64,000 nucleotides of DNA from Novosphingobium sp. GTDB lineage: Bacteria; Pseudomonadota; Alphaproteobacteria; Sphingomonadales; Sphingomonadaceae. The position numbers and the translations under genes were made by a program. A model generated the notes under the pieces. That model worked only from the letters and a program-made list of their open reading frames with translations, did no database searches and was not told where the DNA came from. Location: NCBI GenBank assembly GCA_024236235.1, contig JACKKV010000005.1, positions 83,609-147,608 on the forward strand. Reading direction: 5' to 3'. This document shows positions 17,665 through 25,807 of this stretch, piece by piece. Numbering within the stretch: position 1 is the stretch's first letter; every line of letters starts with the position of its first letter.

Positions 17665-18390
17665 ATGGCTACATTTGTCCTGATGCATGGCGGCGGCATG
17701 GGCGGCTGGACCTGGAAATTCATGCGCGAGATACTGGAAGCCTCGGGCCACAAGGTCTTCACCCCCACGTTCACCGGCTTTGGAGAACGCGAGCATCTGA
17801 TCGGGCGCGATATCGGCAATGCCACGCATGTGCGCGATATCGTCAACGTCCTTAGATACGAAGATCTGTCCGATGTCGTCCTGGTGGCGCATTCCTACGC
17901 GGGCACAGTCGCGCCGGGCATTCTGGCCGAAGCGGGCGAGCGCATCCGCCGGGTCATCTATCTCGATGCGATCATACCCAGGGCGGGCGAGAGAATCGCG
18001 TCGATGCTGGGTTTCGCCACCGAAGAGGAAGCGGCCGGGCTCGACGCCATGCTGGACGCAGGCGAAGGCCCGATCGGATCGGGGGTGCATGAACAACAGC
18101 GCGCGATGGCCAGGGAACATCCCCACATGATGGACCGGGAGCGCGAGAAATGGCTGCTCGATCACCTGTCCGATCAGCCGATGCGCGCCACCAGTTGCGT
18201 CATCCCCGTGGGTGCGGAGAGCATCATTCATCCGGTGGACTATATCGCTGCCAAACACACGATCATGGGCATGATGCATGACCGCGCCCGTGACCTGGGC
18301 TGGACGATGCACGAGCATCCGGGCGATCACGCCTTCAACGTCGGCGATCCCGAAGGGGTGACGAAGATGATCCTGGAGATTGTGGGCTGA
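17665..18390 (+). CDS. Alpha/beta hydrolase (EstC-like)
   Basis: A 241-residue alpha/beta hydrolase. It has the oxyanion strand VLMHGGGMGGWTW, the nucleophile elbow AHSYAG (Ser near residue 75) and a C-terminal His in HPGDHAFNVGD. The length fits the small EstC/hydroxynitrile-lyase-like branch more than the ~285-residue BphD meta-cleavage hydrolases. Its position after the extradiol dioxygenase still suggests ester or C-C bond hydrolysis of a ring-opened product. GGGGAA precedes the ATG; its stop overlaps the next SDR start. Confidence 0.85.
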   Translation: MATFVLMHGGGMGGWTWKFMREILEASGHKVFTPTFTGFGEREHLIGRDIGNATHVRDIVNVLRYEDLSDVVLVAHSYAGTVAPGILAEAGERIRRVIYLDAIIPRAGERIASMLGFATEEEAAGLDAMLDAGEGPIGSGVHEQQRAMAREHPHMMDREREKWLLDHLSDQPMRATSCVIPVGAESIIHPVDYIAAKHTIMGMMHDRARDLGWTMHEHPGDHAFNVGDPEGVTKMILEIVG

Positions 18391-19154
18391 TGGACACCGC
18401 AAACCTCTTTTCCGTGAAGGGCCGTGTCGCCCTCGTCACCGGGGGCAGCGCGGGAATCGGGCGGATGATCGCCACCGGCCTCGCCGCGGCAGGAGCGCGG
18501 GTCTATATCTGCGCCCGCAACGCCGAGAAAGTTAATGCCGCCGCCGCCGCGATGGAAGGCGATGTCATCGGCCTGGCCGCCGATCTTTCCACCGTGGCCG
18601 GGATCGAGGCGCTGGCCGCAGAGATTGGCGGACGCGAAAGCGCCCTGCACATTCTCGTCAACAATGCCGGCACGCTGTCGGATGCCCCGATTGACAGCTT
18701 CAGCGAAGCGGAGTGGGACAGCGTACTGGACCTCAATCTCAAGTCACCCTTCTTCCTGTTGCAAAAACTGCTGCCGCAGTTGCGCGCAGGGGCAACGCCG
18801 CAGCGCCCGGCAACCGTGATCAATATCGGTTCGGTCGGAGCGCTCAAGATCGGCCCGCGCGAGGTCTACAGCTATCAGGCATCCAAGGGCGCCATTCACT
18901 GGCTGACCCGGTCGCTGGCGAAGAATCTAGCCAGGGACAATCTCACCGTCAATGCCATTGCGCCCGGCTTCTTCGAAAGCGACATGACCGTAATCACGGA
19001 CGATGCGATGCGCAAGATGGTGGAATCGATGGTTCCGCGCGGGCGCACCGGCCTGGCGGAAGATGTGGCCGGGGCCGCGATCTATCTCGCCTCCCCCGCC
19101 GGGTCCTATGTCACCGGGTCCGTCATCCCGGTGGAAGGCGGGCTGTCAATCTGA
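18390..19154 (+). CDS. Short-chain dehydrogenase/reductase (RhlG-like)
   Basis: A 254-residue SDR with TGGSAGIG, NNAG, catalytic Ser in NIGSVGA and YQASK. The APGFFESDMT segment parallels the SDR at 12471. It probably reduces or oxidises a beta-hydroxy/keto acyl-CoA. It overlaps the preceding hydrolase stop by one base (TGATG). A 16-bp palindrome follows it. Confidence 0.88.
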   Translation: MDTANLFSVKGRVALVTGGSAGIGRMIATGLAAAGARVYICARNAEKVNAAAAAMEGDVIGLAADLSTVAGIEALAAEIGGRESALHILVNNAGTLSDAPIDSFSEAEWDSVLDLNLKSPFFLLQKLLPQLRAGATPQRPATVINIGSVGALKIGPREVYSYQASKGAIHWLTRSLAKNLARDNLTVNAIAPGFFESDMTVITDDAMRKMVESMVPRGRTGLAEDVAGAAIYLASPAGSYVTGSVIPVEGGLSI

Positions 19155-19155
19155 C

Positions 19156-19171
19156 CCTGTCCGCGGACAGG
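19156..19171. other. 16-bp perfect palindrome in an operon gap
   Basis: CCTGTCCGCGGACAGG reads the same on both strands. It lies two bases after the SDR stop and 35 bases before the acyl-CoA dehydrogenase start. It could be a repressor operator for an internal promoter or a short hairpin. No copy was noticed elsewhere by eye. Confidence 0.45.
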
Positions 19172-19205
19172 TTGAGAGGGCGATAAAAGATTCCAGGGTG
19201 CTGTG

Positions 19206-20369
19206 ATGGATTTTGAACTTTCAGAAGAACAGACCGCCTTCCGCGACGTCGTGCGTCGCTGGGTGGATGCCGAATTGCCCAAGGATCTCATGCGCAGGCT
19301 TGAGGCTGATGAGGAAAACTATCCCTATGAAATCTGGGACAAGCTGAAGGAACAGGGTTTCTTCGGTATTGGTATCCCCGAAGAATATGGCGGGCTTGGC
19401 GGCGATGTCGTCATGCAGATGATCTTCGCGCGCGAAATGGCGCGCACGGCGGGCGGCCTGCTGTGGGTATGGGGCCTGACCTCCTTCGGCGGAGCAAAGA
19501 TGATCTCGGTCTCCGGCACTGAGGAACAGAAGCAACGCTGGCTGCCCGACATGGCGGCGGGCAACCTGCGCGTATCGCTTTCCATGACCGAACCCGATGG
19601 CGGCACGGACGTGCTGGGCGCGATGAAGACCTTTGCCGACAGGGTGGATGGCGGCTGGAAGCTCAACGGCGCCAAGATGTGGACGACTGGCGCCAAGGCG
19701 GCCGATCGCCTGCTGGTTCTCGCCCGCTCCGATCGCAATGCCGAAAAGAAGCACCACGGCCTGATCGCACTGTTTGTCGACGCGAAATCGCCCGGCATCA
19801 CCGCCAGCCTGCTGCCCAAGCTCGGCATGCGCGCCATGGGCAGCTGCGAAGTCCATTATGAAGATGTCTTCGTGCCTGACAGCGATGTGCTGGGCGATCC
19901 GGGCAAGGCTTGGGGCGCGATGCTGCCCAGCCTTAACAACGAACGCATCATGGTCGGTGCACAGTGCCTCGGCGCCATTGATGGCGTACTGGAAGACGCG
20001 CTGGAATACATGATGCAGCGCAAGGCCTTTGGCGGCGTGATCGGTCGCTTTCAGGTGTTGCAGCATTATGTGGCCGATATCGCCACATCGCAGAAGCTGG
20101 TTGAGCTGCTGCTCTACAATGTCGCCTGGATGCAGGCCAAGGGGCTGCCCTGCGGTAACGAGGCGAACATGCTGAAGATGGTTGCCACGGAATCCGCGGT
20201 GAAGGCGGCGGACATGGGCATCCAGATCATGGGCGGGATGGGTTATTCGGCCGAAACGGACATGCAGCGTTACTGGCGCGATCACCGCATCCTGCGCATG
20301 ACGCCCATTTCCAACGAAATGGTGCGCAATACGATCGCCGAAAACCTCGGCCTGCCACGCTCGTTCTGA
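19206..20369 (+). CDS. Acyl-CoA dehydrogenase
   Basis: A 387-residue acyl-CoA dehydrogenase starting MDFELSEEQ (GTG 19203 is an alternative). Motifs include YGGLGGD, SMTEPDGGTD (FAD and substrate contact), KMWTTGAK and the IQIMGGMGY helix. The MCAD catalytic Glu position is Pro here (RMTPISNEM), but Glu is present in SLNNERI, where isovaleryl-CoA dehydrogenase carries its base, so an IVD-type active site is likely. It creates the 2-enoyl-CoA that the split MaoC hydratase downstream would hydrate. A deleted copy of such a gene lies at 11375. Confidence 0.92.
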   Translation: MDFELSEEQTAFRDVVRRWVDAELPKDLMRRLEADEENYPYEIWDKLKEQGFFGIGIPEEYGGLGGDVVMQMIFAREMARTAGGLLWVWGLTSFGGAKMISVSGTEEQKQRWLPDMAAGNLRVSLSMTEPDGGTDVLGAMKTFADRVDGGWKLNGAKMWTTGAKAADRLLVLARSDRNAEKKHHGLIALFVDAKSPGITASLLPKLGMRAMGSCEVHYEDVFVPDSDVLGDPGKAWGAMLPSLNNERIMVGAQCLGAIDGVLEDALEYMMQRKAFGGVIGRFQVLQHYVADIATSQKLVELLLYNVAWMQAKGLPCGNEANMLKMVATESAVKAADMGIQIMGGMGYSAETDMQRYWRDHRILRMTPISNEMVRNTIAENLGLPRSF

Positions 20370-20376
20370 CAAGGTA

Positions 20377-20835
20377 ATGGCAATGGACGACCTGCCCCCC
20401 GCCCCCGATGTTGCCGGCACCTCGCTTGACGGCACGAAGACCTTCACCATCACGGCGGAAGAAAATGCCGCTCTATGCCGCTCGACCGGGGTCGAACCGG
20501 CAGCGGATGGCAGCGCGCACCCCATCTATTACTACATCGCCACGCAGGTCGCGATGGGCAAGACCGTGGCGGGCGTGTGCGAAACCTGCGAATTCGATGT
20601 CGACGACGGCCCGATGATGGGATCGTCCGGAGTGAAGTTTTCCGGCCAGCTGATGGTGGGCGAAAGCTATAAGGTGACGGGCGAGATTCTAAGCCTGGTC
20701 CGCAAGAAAAGCCGCAAACTTGGCGTGATGGACGTGCTGACCTACCGCCTGCGCCTGCATCCTGCCGCCGGGGGTGATGCAGTGGCAGAAACGGATAACG
20801 TGTGGGTGCTTCCCCGCAAGGAGCTGGCGGCATGA
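20377..20835 (+). CDS. MaoC-like N-terminal hot-dog domain protein
   Basis: A 152-residue hot-dog protein resembling the non-catalytic subunit of split MaoC hydratases (FAS1-like N-terminal dehydratase domain). It shows HPIYYYIATQVAMG and a SGVKFSGQLMVGESYKVTGEI strand, but lacks the D-x-x-P-x-H motif. That motif is in the next gene, whose ATG overlaps its stop, so the two probably form one heteromeric enoyl-CoA hydratase, as in steroid side-chain degradation. The start may be ATG 20377 or, with better spacing to AAGG, ATG 20383. Confidence 0.8.
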   Translation: MAMDDLPPAPDVAGTSLDGTKTFTITAEENAALCRSTGVEPAADGSAHPIYYYIATQVAMGKTVAGVCETCEFDVDDGPMMGSSGVKFSGQLMVGESYKVTGEILSLVRKKSRKLGVMDVLTYRLRLHPAAGGDAVAETDNVWVLPRKELAA

Positions 20836-21221
20836 GCGTTTCAGTGGGTCAGGCCCTTCCCCCGTTCGCCATCGAAAGCGTCAGCCCCGACGCGATGCGC
20901 GACTGGTCGACCTTCCTGGCCGACCCCAACCCGATCCACCTGGATGTTGCAGTGGTCAAGGCCAAGGGCCTGGGAGACCGGCGCATCAACCAGGGGCCGA
21001 TCAACGTCGCCTATATGATGAACATGCTGATGCAGGCCTTCCCCGGCTGCCGGATCGAGGCGATGGATTCGCGTTTCCTCGACAATGTCTATGAAGGCGA
21101 CAAGGTCACCGCATCGGGCAAAGTCACGGCGGTCGATGGCAACCGCGTGACCTGCGAATTCACGCTGGACGTGGCGGGGCGCGGAACCGTCAACGCCGGC
21201 ACGGCAACAATTTCGGTCTGA
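20832..21221 (+). CDS. MaoC-like dehydratase, catalytic subunit
   Basis: A 129-residue hot-dog protein with the hydratase-2 motif DPNPIH (LADPNPIHLD, residues ~31-40), where Asp and His activate water. The 4-base overlap with the preceding hot-dog gene suggests they make a two-chain MaoC hydratase. Expected reaction: hydration of the 2-enoyl-CoA from the adjacent acyl-CoA dehydrogenase. Split hydratases usually handle bulky acyl-CoAs such as steroid side chains (family knowledge). Confidence 0.87.
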   Translation: MSVSVGQALPPFAIESVSPDAMRDWSTFLADPNPIHLDVAVVKAKGLGDRRINQGPINVAYMMNMLMQAFPGCRIEAMDSRFLDNVYEGDKVTASGKVTAVDGNRVTCEFTLDVAGRGTVNAGTATISV

Positions 21222-21254
21222 ACAGACCGCATCACAATCGACAGGAGAAAAGAA

Positions 21255-21803
21255 ATGCCCAGCAGCCCCTTTGCCCATGTTTGCATGGTCGTGCGCGATC
21301 TCGATACCGCGATCGAAGACTGGACCAAGATCCTGCGCGTGCTTGATCCCGGCCAGCTTGAACAACGCATCGTGAAGTATGACGAATTCTCCAGCGGCGA
21401 TGATGCCGGCATGAAATGGGCCACCTTCGTCAATGATCATGGCACAGAGATTCAGTTTATCCAGCCCGCCCCCGGCACCCCCATGGGCAAGCGGCTGGAC
21501 AAGGTGGGTGAACATGTCCACCACCTGTGCTTCACCACTGACGATGTTGAAGGCGCAATGGCCAGAATGAAGGCGGAAGGCCTCCATCTTCCGGGTGACG
21601 GCCAGACCTTCAACGATCCGGACATGACCTGGCAGAAGTGGAGCTGGGTCGGCCCCAAGAGCACGCACGGTTGCCTGATCGAGGTCGCTTCGCATTACGA
21701 AAGCAGGAATGACGGCAGGTGGCACCACGCGCCGGGCAAGTTCGAATACCGGGGTCCGGGCGAACACCCCAGCCACGCGGAAACCGTTCCGATCTCGGCA
21801 TAA
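21255..21803 (+). CDS. VOC-family protein (glyoxalase/epimerase-like)
   Basis: A 182-residue vicinal-oxygen-chelate protein. The first repeat begins FAHVCMVVRDLDTAIEDW and the second HVHHLCFTTDDVEGAM, the same arrangement as methylmalonyl-CoA epimerase and glyoxalase. Likely metal ligands are His near residue 7, His in HVHHLC and Glu in CLIEVASHYE. It could epimerise an acyl-CoA or act as a lyase or dioxygenase; the reaction is unknown. CAGGAG precedes its ATG. Confidence 0.82.
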   Translation: MPSSPFAHVCMVVRDLDTAIEDWTKILRVLDPGQLEQRIVKYDEFSSGDDAGMKWATFVNDHGTEIQFIQPAPGTPMGKRLDKVGEHVHHLCFTTDDVEGAMARMKAEGLHLPGDGQTFNDPDMTWQKWSWVGPKSTHGCLIEVASHYESRNDGRWHHAPGKFEYRGPGEHPSHAETVPISA

Positions 21804-21816
21804 CGGCCCCGATGCA

Positions 21817-22653
21817 TTGCTGAGACGTTTCAAAGGGGACGGGCTTGAACTTGCCGGGGAAGCCTATGGCGATCCGGCGGCTCCGCCCGTCCTTTTCTTT
21901 CACGGCGGCGGCCAGAGCCGGAACGCCTGGCGCGGTTCGGCCAGGACCGTTGCCGAGGCCGGCTATTACGGCGTTACCTTCGATCTGCGCGGCCATGGAG
22001 ACAGCGGCTGGGCGGCGGACGGCGACTATCTGCTTGATGCCTTCGGACGCGACATTGAACTCCTGCTCTATCAGTTCGACCGTCCGGTAACGCTGGTCGG
22101 TGCCTCGCGCGGGGGGCAGGCCGTGCTGGTCGGCGGATCGCGCCACCCGGAGCGGGTGCGGCTGATTATGCTGGCAGACGTGGCACCGATGATCCGCAAC
22201 GACGGGATTGACGGCATTCGCGCGTTCTTTGCGCAGAGCGAGACCGGCTTTCCGACGCTGGATGCAGCCGCCGATACATTGTCCCGCCACCTTGGCCAGC
22301 CGCGCCTGCGCGATGCCGCCCGGCTCGCACGATCCATGCGACAGGATAAGGATGGCCGCTGGCACTGGCGCTGGGATCCGGCGACCGGACGCCAGGAATT
22401 CCTTCACCCGCCGAGCGAGGGCGAAGCGCTGCTGGACGCCGCGGCGCGGGTCAAATCGCCGGTGGTGCTGGTGCGGGCCGAACTCAGCCACCTACTGACC
22501 GATGAAGGCGTGGCAGAATTCCAGCGGCTGGCCCCGCAACTGGAGGTGGTGATCGCACGCGGTGTGGGGCATATGTTCACGGCTGACAGGAATGACGGTT
22601 TCGCGGCAGAGCTGCTCGACCGCCTCGACCAGATCGCTGAGGGAACACTGTGA
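21817..22653 (+). CDS. Alpha/beta hydrolase
   Basis: About 278 residues of alpha/beta hydrolase: FFHGGGQSRNAW oxyanion strand, FDLRGHGDSGW, nucleophile elbow GASRGGQ, and His in GVGHMFT. No in-frame ATG is well placed; the frame upstream overlaps the VOC gene. The TTG at 21817 (reading M-L-R-R-F-K) is the best start, 13 bases after the VOC stop. It probably hydrolyses an ester, lactone or ring-fission product. It overlaps the next SDR. Confidence 0.82.
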   Translation: MLRRFKGDGLELAGEAYGDPAAPPVLFFHGGGQSRNAWRGSARTVAEAGYYGVTFDLRGHGDSGWAADGDYLLDAFGRDIELLLYQFDRPVTLVGASRGGQAVLVGGSRHPERVRLIMLADVAPMIRNDGIDGIRAFFAQSETGFPTLDAAADTLSRHLGQPRLRDAARLARSMRQDKDGRWHWRWDPATGRQEFLHPPSEGEALLDAAARVKSPVVLVRAELSHLLTDEGVAEFQRLAPQLEVVIARGVGHMFTADRNDGFAAELLDRLDQIAEGTL

Positions 22654-23408
22654 TGACCACCAAATCCGCAGCTTTCGTTGTCGGTGCAACGGGCGGACTG
22701 GGCCGGGCCTGCGCATTGGCCCTTGCGCGTGAATGGGACGCGATTGCGCTCGGCTATCGCAGCAGCAGCGCCCGGGCCGATGCGCTGGCCGCGCAATTGC
22801 CCGCGACCTGCGAAAGCCTGCCCGTCCACTGCGACCTCAACGATGCCACATCGGTGAATACCGCCATCACGACCACGAAGGATCGTTTTGGCGCAATCGG
22901 CACCGTCGTCTTTGCCTCAGGCGTCGCCATCGGCCAGCCCTTCGTCAGCCGGATCACCGAGGAGGAATGGCGCGAAGTCATCGAAGCCGAAGTGATCGGG
23001 CTGACTCGTGTCGTTTCTACCACTTTGCCAGTTTTCCGCGAACAGGGTGGCGGCAATTTCGTGATCGTCGTCTCGGTCGCCAATTATGCCTATCCTCCGG
23101 GCGATGCCTTGTCGTCAGTGCCCAAGGCTGCGATGGAATCGCTCGGCCGGGCCATCGCGAAGGAAGAAGGCCGCTTCGGCATCCGGGCCAACATGGTAGC
23201 GCCCGGAATCATCGACGCCGGGCTTGGCAGCGCTTTCCTGAAAGAACTCTACACCCCCGAAGTCTGGGAGATGCAGCGCAAGCGCATTGCCCTGCAACGG
23301 TTCGGCGATGGCGAAGATATTGGCGATGCGGTCGCCTTCCTGGCGTCGCCGCGAGCCGCCTATATCACGGGCCAGACGATCATCGTTGACGGGGGCTTCA
23401 GCCTCTGA
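22653..23408 (+). CDS. SDR-fold protein lacking the catalytic tyrosine
   Basis: A 251-residue SDR-fold protein. The cofactor motif is VGATGGLG and the C-terminus ends 'ITGQTIIVDGGFSL', so the fold is intact. The usual Y-x-x-x-K reads SSVPK here: Lys is kept but Tyr is Ser. No Tyr sits at the FabI-type spacing either. The nearest Tyr residues are in NYAYPPG, 11-13 residues before the Lys. It may use an atypical active site or have a non-redox role. ATG 22653 follows GAGGGAAC; GTG 22650 is an alternative. Confidence 0.83.
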   Translation: MTTKSAAFVVGATGGLGRACALALAREWDAIALGYRSSSARADALAAQLPATCESLPVHCDLNDATSVNTAITTTKDRFGAIGTVVFASGVAIGQPFVSRITEEEWREVIEAEVIGLTRVVSTTLPVFREQGGGNFVIVVSVANYAYPPGDALSSVPKAAMESLGRAIAKEEGRFGIRANMVAPGIIDAGLGSAFLKELYTPEVWEMQRKRIALQRFGDGEDIGDAVAFLASPRAAYITGQTIIVDGGFSL

Positions 23409-23438
23409 TCGCCCGACGCAAGCAAAAGGATCTTACCG

Positions 23439-23777
23439 ATGGAAGCAACGATCCGTTCTATTTACGCGCTCTGGAACGCGGCAGACCGCGAAGGAGTGCT
23501 CAATGCTTTCCGTGCGCTCGGCCCGCAGGGATTCACCATTGAATACGTTGGCAGTGCACCACTCGACGGCAAGGTAGCGGTTGACGACATGTGGGATCAG
23601 TATGCCGGCAGTTGCACCACGGATGTCGTCGAACTGCTGGTCAACGGAACCGAAGCCGCCGCGTTGATCCACAACAAGCTGCAGACTGAAGACGGTGTGG
23701 TGACGATCCCCAGTATCGAGACGTACAAGGTCGCCGATGGCGTGCTGGAGGTCCGTTACTTCCACAAGGCTGCCTGA
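23439..23777 (+). CDS. Small SnoaL/NTF2-like protein
   Basis: A 112-residue NTF2-fold protein. It opens with a helix (EATIRSIYALWNAADREGVLNAF), continues with a GKVAVDDMWDQYAG segment and ends with the paired strands VVTIPSIETYKV and VLEVRYFHKAA. It is the last gene of the long plus-strand operon, directly before a strong terminator. It probably acts as an isomerase or cyclase on a pathway intermediate; no catalytic residues can be assigned. Confidence 0.75.
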   Translation: MEATIRSIYALWNAADREGVLNAFRALGPQGFTIEYVGSAPLDGKVAVDDMWDQYAGSCTTDVVELLVNGTEAAALIHNKLQTEDGVVTIPSIETYKVADGVLEVRYFHKAA

Positions 23778-23782
23778 CAGAA

Positions 23783-23813
23783 AAAGGGGAAGGCGCAATG
23801 CGTCTTCCCCTTT
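23783..23813. terminator. Bidirectional rho-independent terminator
   Basis: AAAGGGGAAG pairs with CTTCCCCTTT, extended by a GU pair and CGC/GCG around an AAT loop. The A run before and T run after make it work in both directions. It closes the long plus operon (ends 23777) and the convergent minus gene (ends 23838). Confidence 0.88.
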
Positions 23814-23837
23814 CTTCCTGAGAGAGCGCAGGAAAAC

Positions 23838-24368
23838 CTATTTGTAAGGATCGACCGGCTGCGGCGCTTCGATCACTTCAAGGTCGATCAGCATCGAAAG
23901 CACGTCAGAGATCGAGTAAATGTGCACGATCTTGTCGCCATCGAACTTGATCCAGCTGAACCACAGCACGTCCAGCTGATTGCCGGTGGGCTGCACGCCC
24001 ATGTAAGGGCCGCCAGTGTGCTTGCCATGGTGGTGGCACAGAACGCAGATTTCGTCGTCGCCCCGGCCCCAGGCCTTGAGTGTGCGGTAGAGCGAGGGCG
24101 GGAAAGTGGTGAACAGCGCGCGCGGCGAGGTGTTCCATTCCTCGAACGTACCCAGATCGGGCCGGTTCGGGTTGTCATAGGTCATCTTTTCGATGTCCAT
24201 GAACTCATCGAACCCAGACCAGTCGCCGACATTCAGCTTGTCATGCAGGTTCATCCACTGATTGACCATGAAGGTCTGCCGTTCGGTCAGCCCGTCGCAG
24301 ATTTCCGCGCGTTTTGCGGGCGAAAGTTTGAAATCTTCCAGGGTAAAGGGGGGCAGGCGTCCGGCCAT
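23838..24368 (-). CDS. SnoaL-like polyketide cyclase-family protein
   Basis: A 176-residue protein with a long N-terminal helix region (LEDFKLSPAKRAEICDGL), a YDNPNRPDLGTFEEW segment, a central His-rich strand (CVLCHHHGKHTGGP) and an FSWIKFDGDKIVHIYSISD strand typical of SnoaL/ester cyclase proteins. The His cluster is unusual and might bind a metal or act catalytically. Single gene, divergent from the SnoaL gene at 24554. Function unknown. Confidence 0.7.
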   Translation of the reverse strand: MAGRLPPFTLEDFKLSPAKRAEICDGLTERQTFMVNQWMNLHDKLNVGDWSGFDEFMDIEKMTYDNPNRPDLGTFEEWNTSPRALFTTFPPSLYRTLKAWGRGDDEICVLCHHHGKHTGGPYMGVQPTGNQLDVLWFSWIKFDGDKIVHIYSISDVLSMLIDLEVIEAPQPVDPYK

Positions 24369-24553
24369 GAATAATCTCCAGAGTTAGGGCCGACGAAGCG
24401 CGGCGAGAAAAATTTTCGATCGCCTGTCAGCGATCCTGTGCACGGCGCTTCTCCTGCCTCGCGAACGTCCTGCAACCTACCATTGGGAAGGCCTTCGTTC
24501 CGTTTCGCGTGATAGTTGTTGCATGGAAAAACCGGGTGAGGACAGGCTGGACC
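24369..24553. promoter_or_regulatory. Divergent intergenic region between two SnoaL genes
   Basis: The 185-base gap must hold promoters for both directions. An inverted repeat GATCGC-N6-GCGATC lies at 24418-24435, a possible operator. No confident -35/-10 pair was found. GAGGACAGG before 24554 is the ribosome site for the plus gene. Confidence 0.4.
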
Positions 24554-25009
24554 ATGGCGCTTTCAATACAGGAAATGTCGGACCGCTTCGAGATTCAGGA
24601 TCTGCTGGTCGGCTATTGCTATGCGGTCGATGACAAGGACTTCGACGCGCTGGATGACTTTTTTACCGCAGACGCGGTCATCGATTACAGCGAGATGGTG
24701 GGCATCAAGGGCTCACTACCTGAAATCAAGGCCTTTCTGCGTGATGCGCTTGGCCCGGTTCCGACGGTGCAGCACGCCGTCATGACCACCCAGTACAGGA
24801 TCAAGGGCGACCAGGCGGAAACCCGCACCGTCTGCCACAATCCGATGGTCGTTCCGGGTGACGATGGCGAACCGCAGGCGATCTTTTTCGGCCTGTGGTA
24901 CATTCACACTTTCCGCCGGACGCCTGATGGCTGGCGCATCGCCAGCCTGCGTGAAAAGAAGTGCTACAGTCACAATCTGCCTGACCACATCAAGGCGCAG
25001 ACGGCATGA
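24554..25009 (+). CDS. SnoaL/NTF2-like protein
   Basis: A 151-residue NTF2-fold protein of the SnoaL_4 type: helix MSDRFEIQDLLVGYCYAVDDKDFDALDDFFTAD is split over residues ~7-39, with the typical VIDYSEMVG loop, HAVMTTQYRIKGD and a final FRRTPDGWRIASLREKKCY strand. ATG 24554 follows GAGGACAGG. Its stop overlaps the ATG of a membrane protein, so the two are translationally coupled. It is a candidate cyclase/dehydratase working with the AveC-like membrane protein. Confidence 0.8.
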   Translation: MALSIQEMSDRFEIQDLLVGYCYAVDDKDFDALDDFFTADAVIDYSEMVGIKGSLPEIKAFLRDALGPVPTVQHAVMTTQYRIKGDQAETRTVCHNPMVVPGDDGEPQAIFFGLWYIHTFRRTPDGWRIASLREKKCYSHNLPDHIKAQTA

Positions 25010-25782
25010 GCGCTCAGGATGCAGCCGCGCGGGCAATGGGCGCGCCCGTCAATCCGTGGATGATGGAAACCGGCAGCTTCTGGATCTGGGGTGTACTGGT
25101 CATTCTGACGATTGTCTGGACCTTGAAGGACAGGCGCCTGCCGCTGTTCGGTCTGATGCTGATCGCCGCAACCAGTGGATTCTGGCAGGAATTTTTTGGC
25201 GACTGGGGTGCCTATGTCGCCTGGAACCCGTCCTTCGCCCGCCTGCCGCTGTGGGGGGAGATGGCCTTTACGACGCCCGTCAAGCCGCTGTTCATCCCGT
25301 TCAGCTGGGGCTGGTGGTTTGCCCTATCGATCCCCTTGCTGGTTGCGCTGGTGCGCTGGTTTCATCGCAGGTTGCCCGCGATGCGGATCGGAACCTTGGC
25401 CATGCTGACTGCCTTTCCGCTGTTTCTTGCCTATCAACTCTATGTCGAAGGCAGTTCGGTTGCCAATGGCTGGTGGACCTATGACGTGGTGATCGGCCCC
25501 GCGCTCGACAGCGAAAAGGGCAGGCTCCCGCTCATCTTCCCCCTCCTGATCGGCCTGTGGGCAGGCTGGTTCGTGGGACTGCTCGCCAGGCGCGACGTAG
25601 ACGGCTTCATGCCGCACGAACTGAAACTGGGCGTGGCCGGAAGACCGGCGGGCTGGCGGCGCGAGGCGGCGCGCCTTTGGGCGATGATCCTGCTGTTTCA
25701 AGTGACATTCTTCATCGTCAACATCGCCCCTGCCATGATCGGCCGCGCGCTGTTCGGCGGGCCAAGCCTGCTCGTTCCCTGA
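25006..25782 (+). CDS. Multi-pass membrane protein, possibly AveC (spirocyclase)-like
   Basis: A 258-residue protein with about six hydrophobic segments (roughly residues 24-41, 47-58, 100-120, 127-146, 176-195, 220-245). Polar loops include WQEFFGDWGAYVAWNPS and YVEGSSVANGWWTYD. The general pattern (Pro/Phe-rich segment, RRLPAM, then an acidic EG near an aromatic patch) recalls the AveC spirocyclase family, but this is by-eye resemblance only. It is coupled to a SnoaL gene and followed by a membrane PQQ dehydrogenase. No other function is suggested by the sequence. Confidence 0.5.
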   Translation: MSAQDAAARAMGAPVNPWMMETGSFWIWGVLVILTIVWTLKDRRLPLFGLMLIAATSGFWQEFFGDWGAYVAWNPSFARLPLWGEMAFTTPVKPLFIPFSWGWWFALSIPLLVALVRWFHRRLPAMRIGTLAMLTAFPLFLAYQLYVEGSSVANGWWTYDVVIGPALDSEKGRLPLIFPLLIGLWAGWFVGLLARRDVDGFMPHELKLGVAGRPAGWRREAARLWAMILLFQVTFFIVNIAPAMIGRALFGGPSLLVP

Positions 25783-25807
25783 CGCCATACGACCGGAGTC
25801 GACAGTA

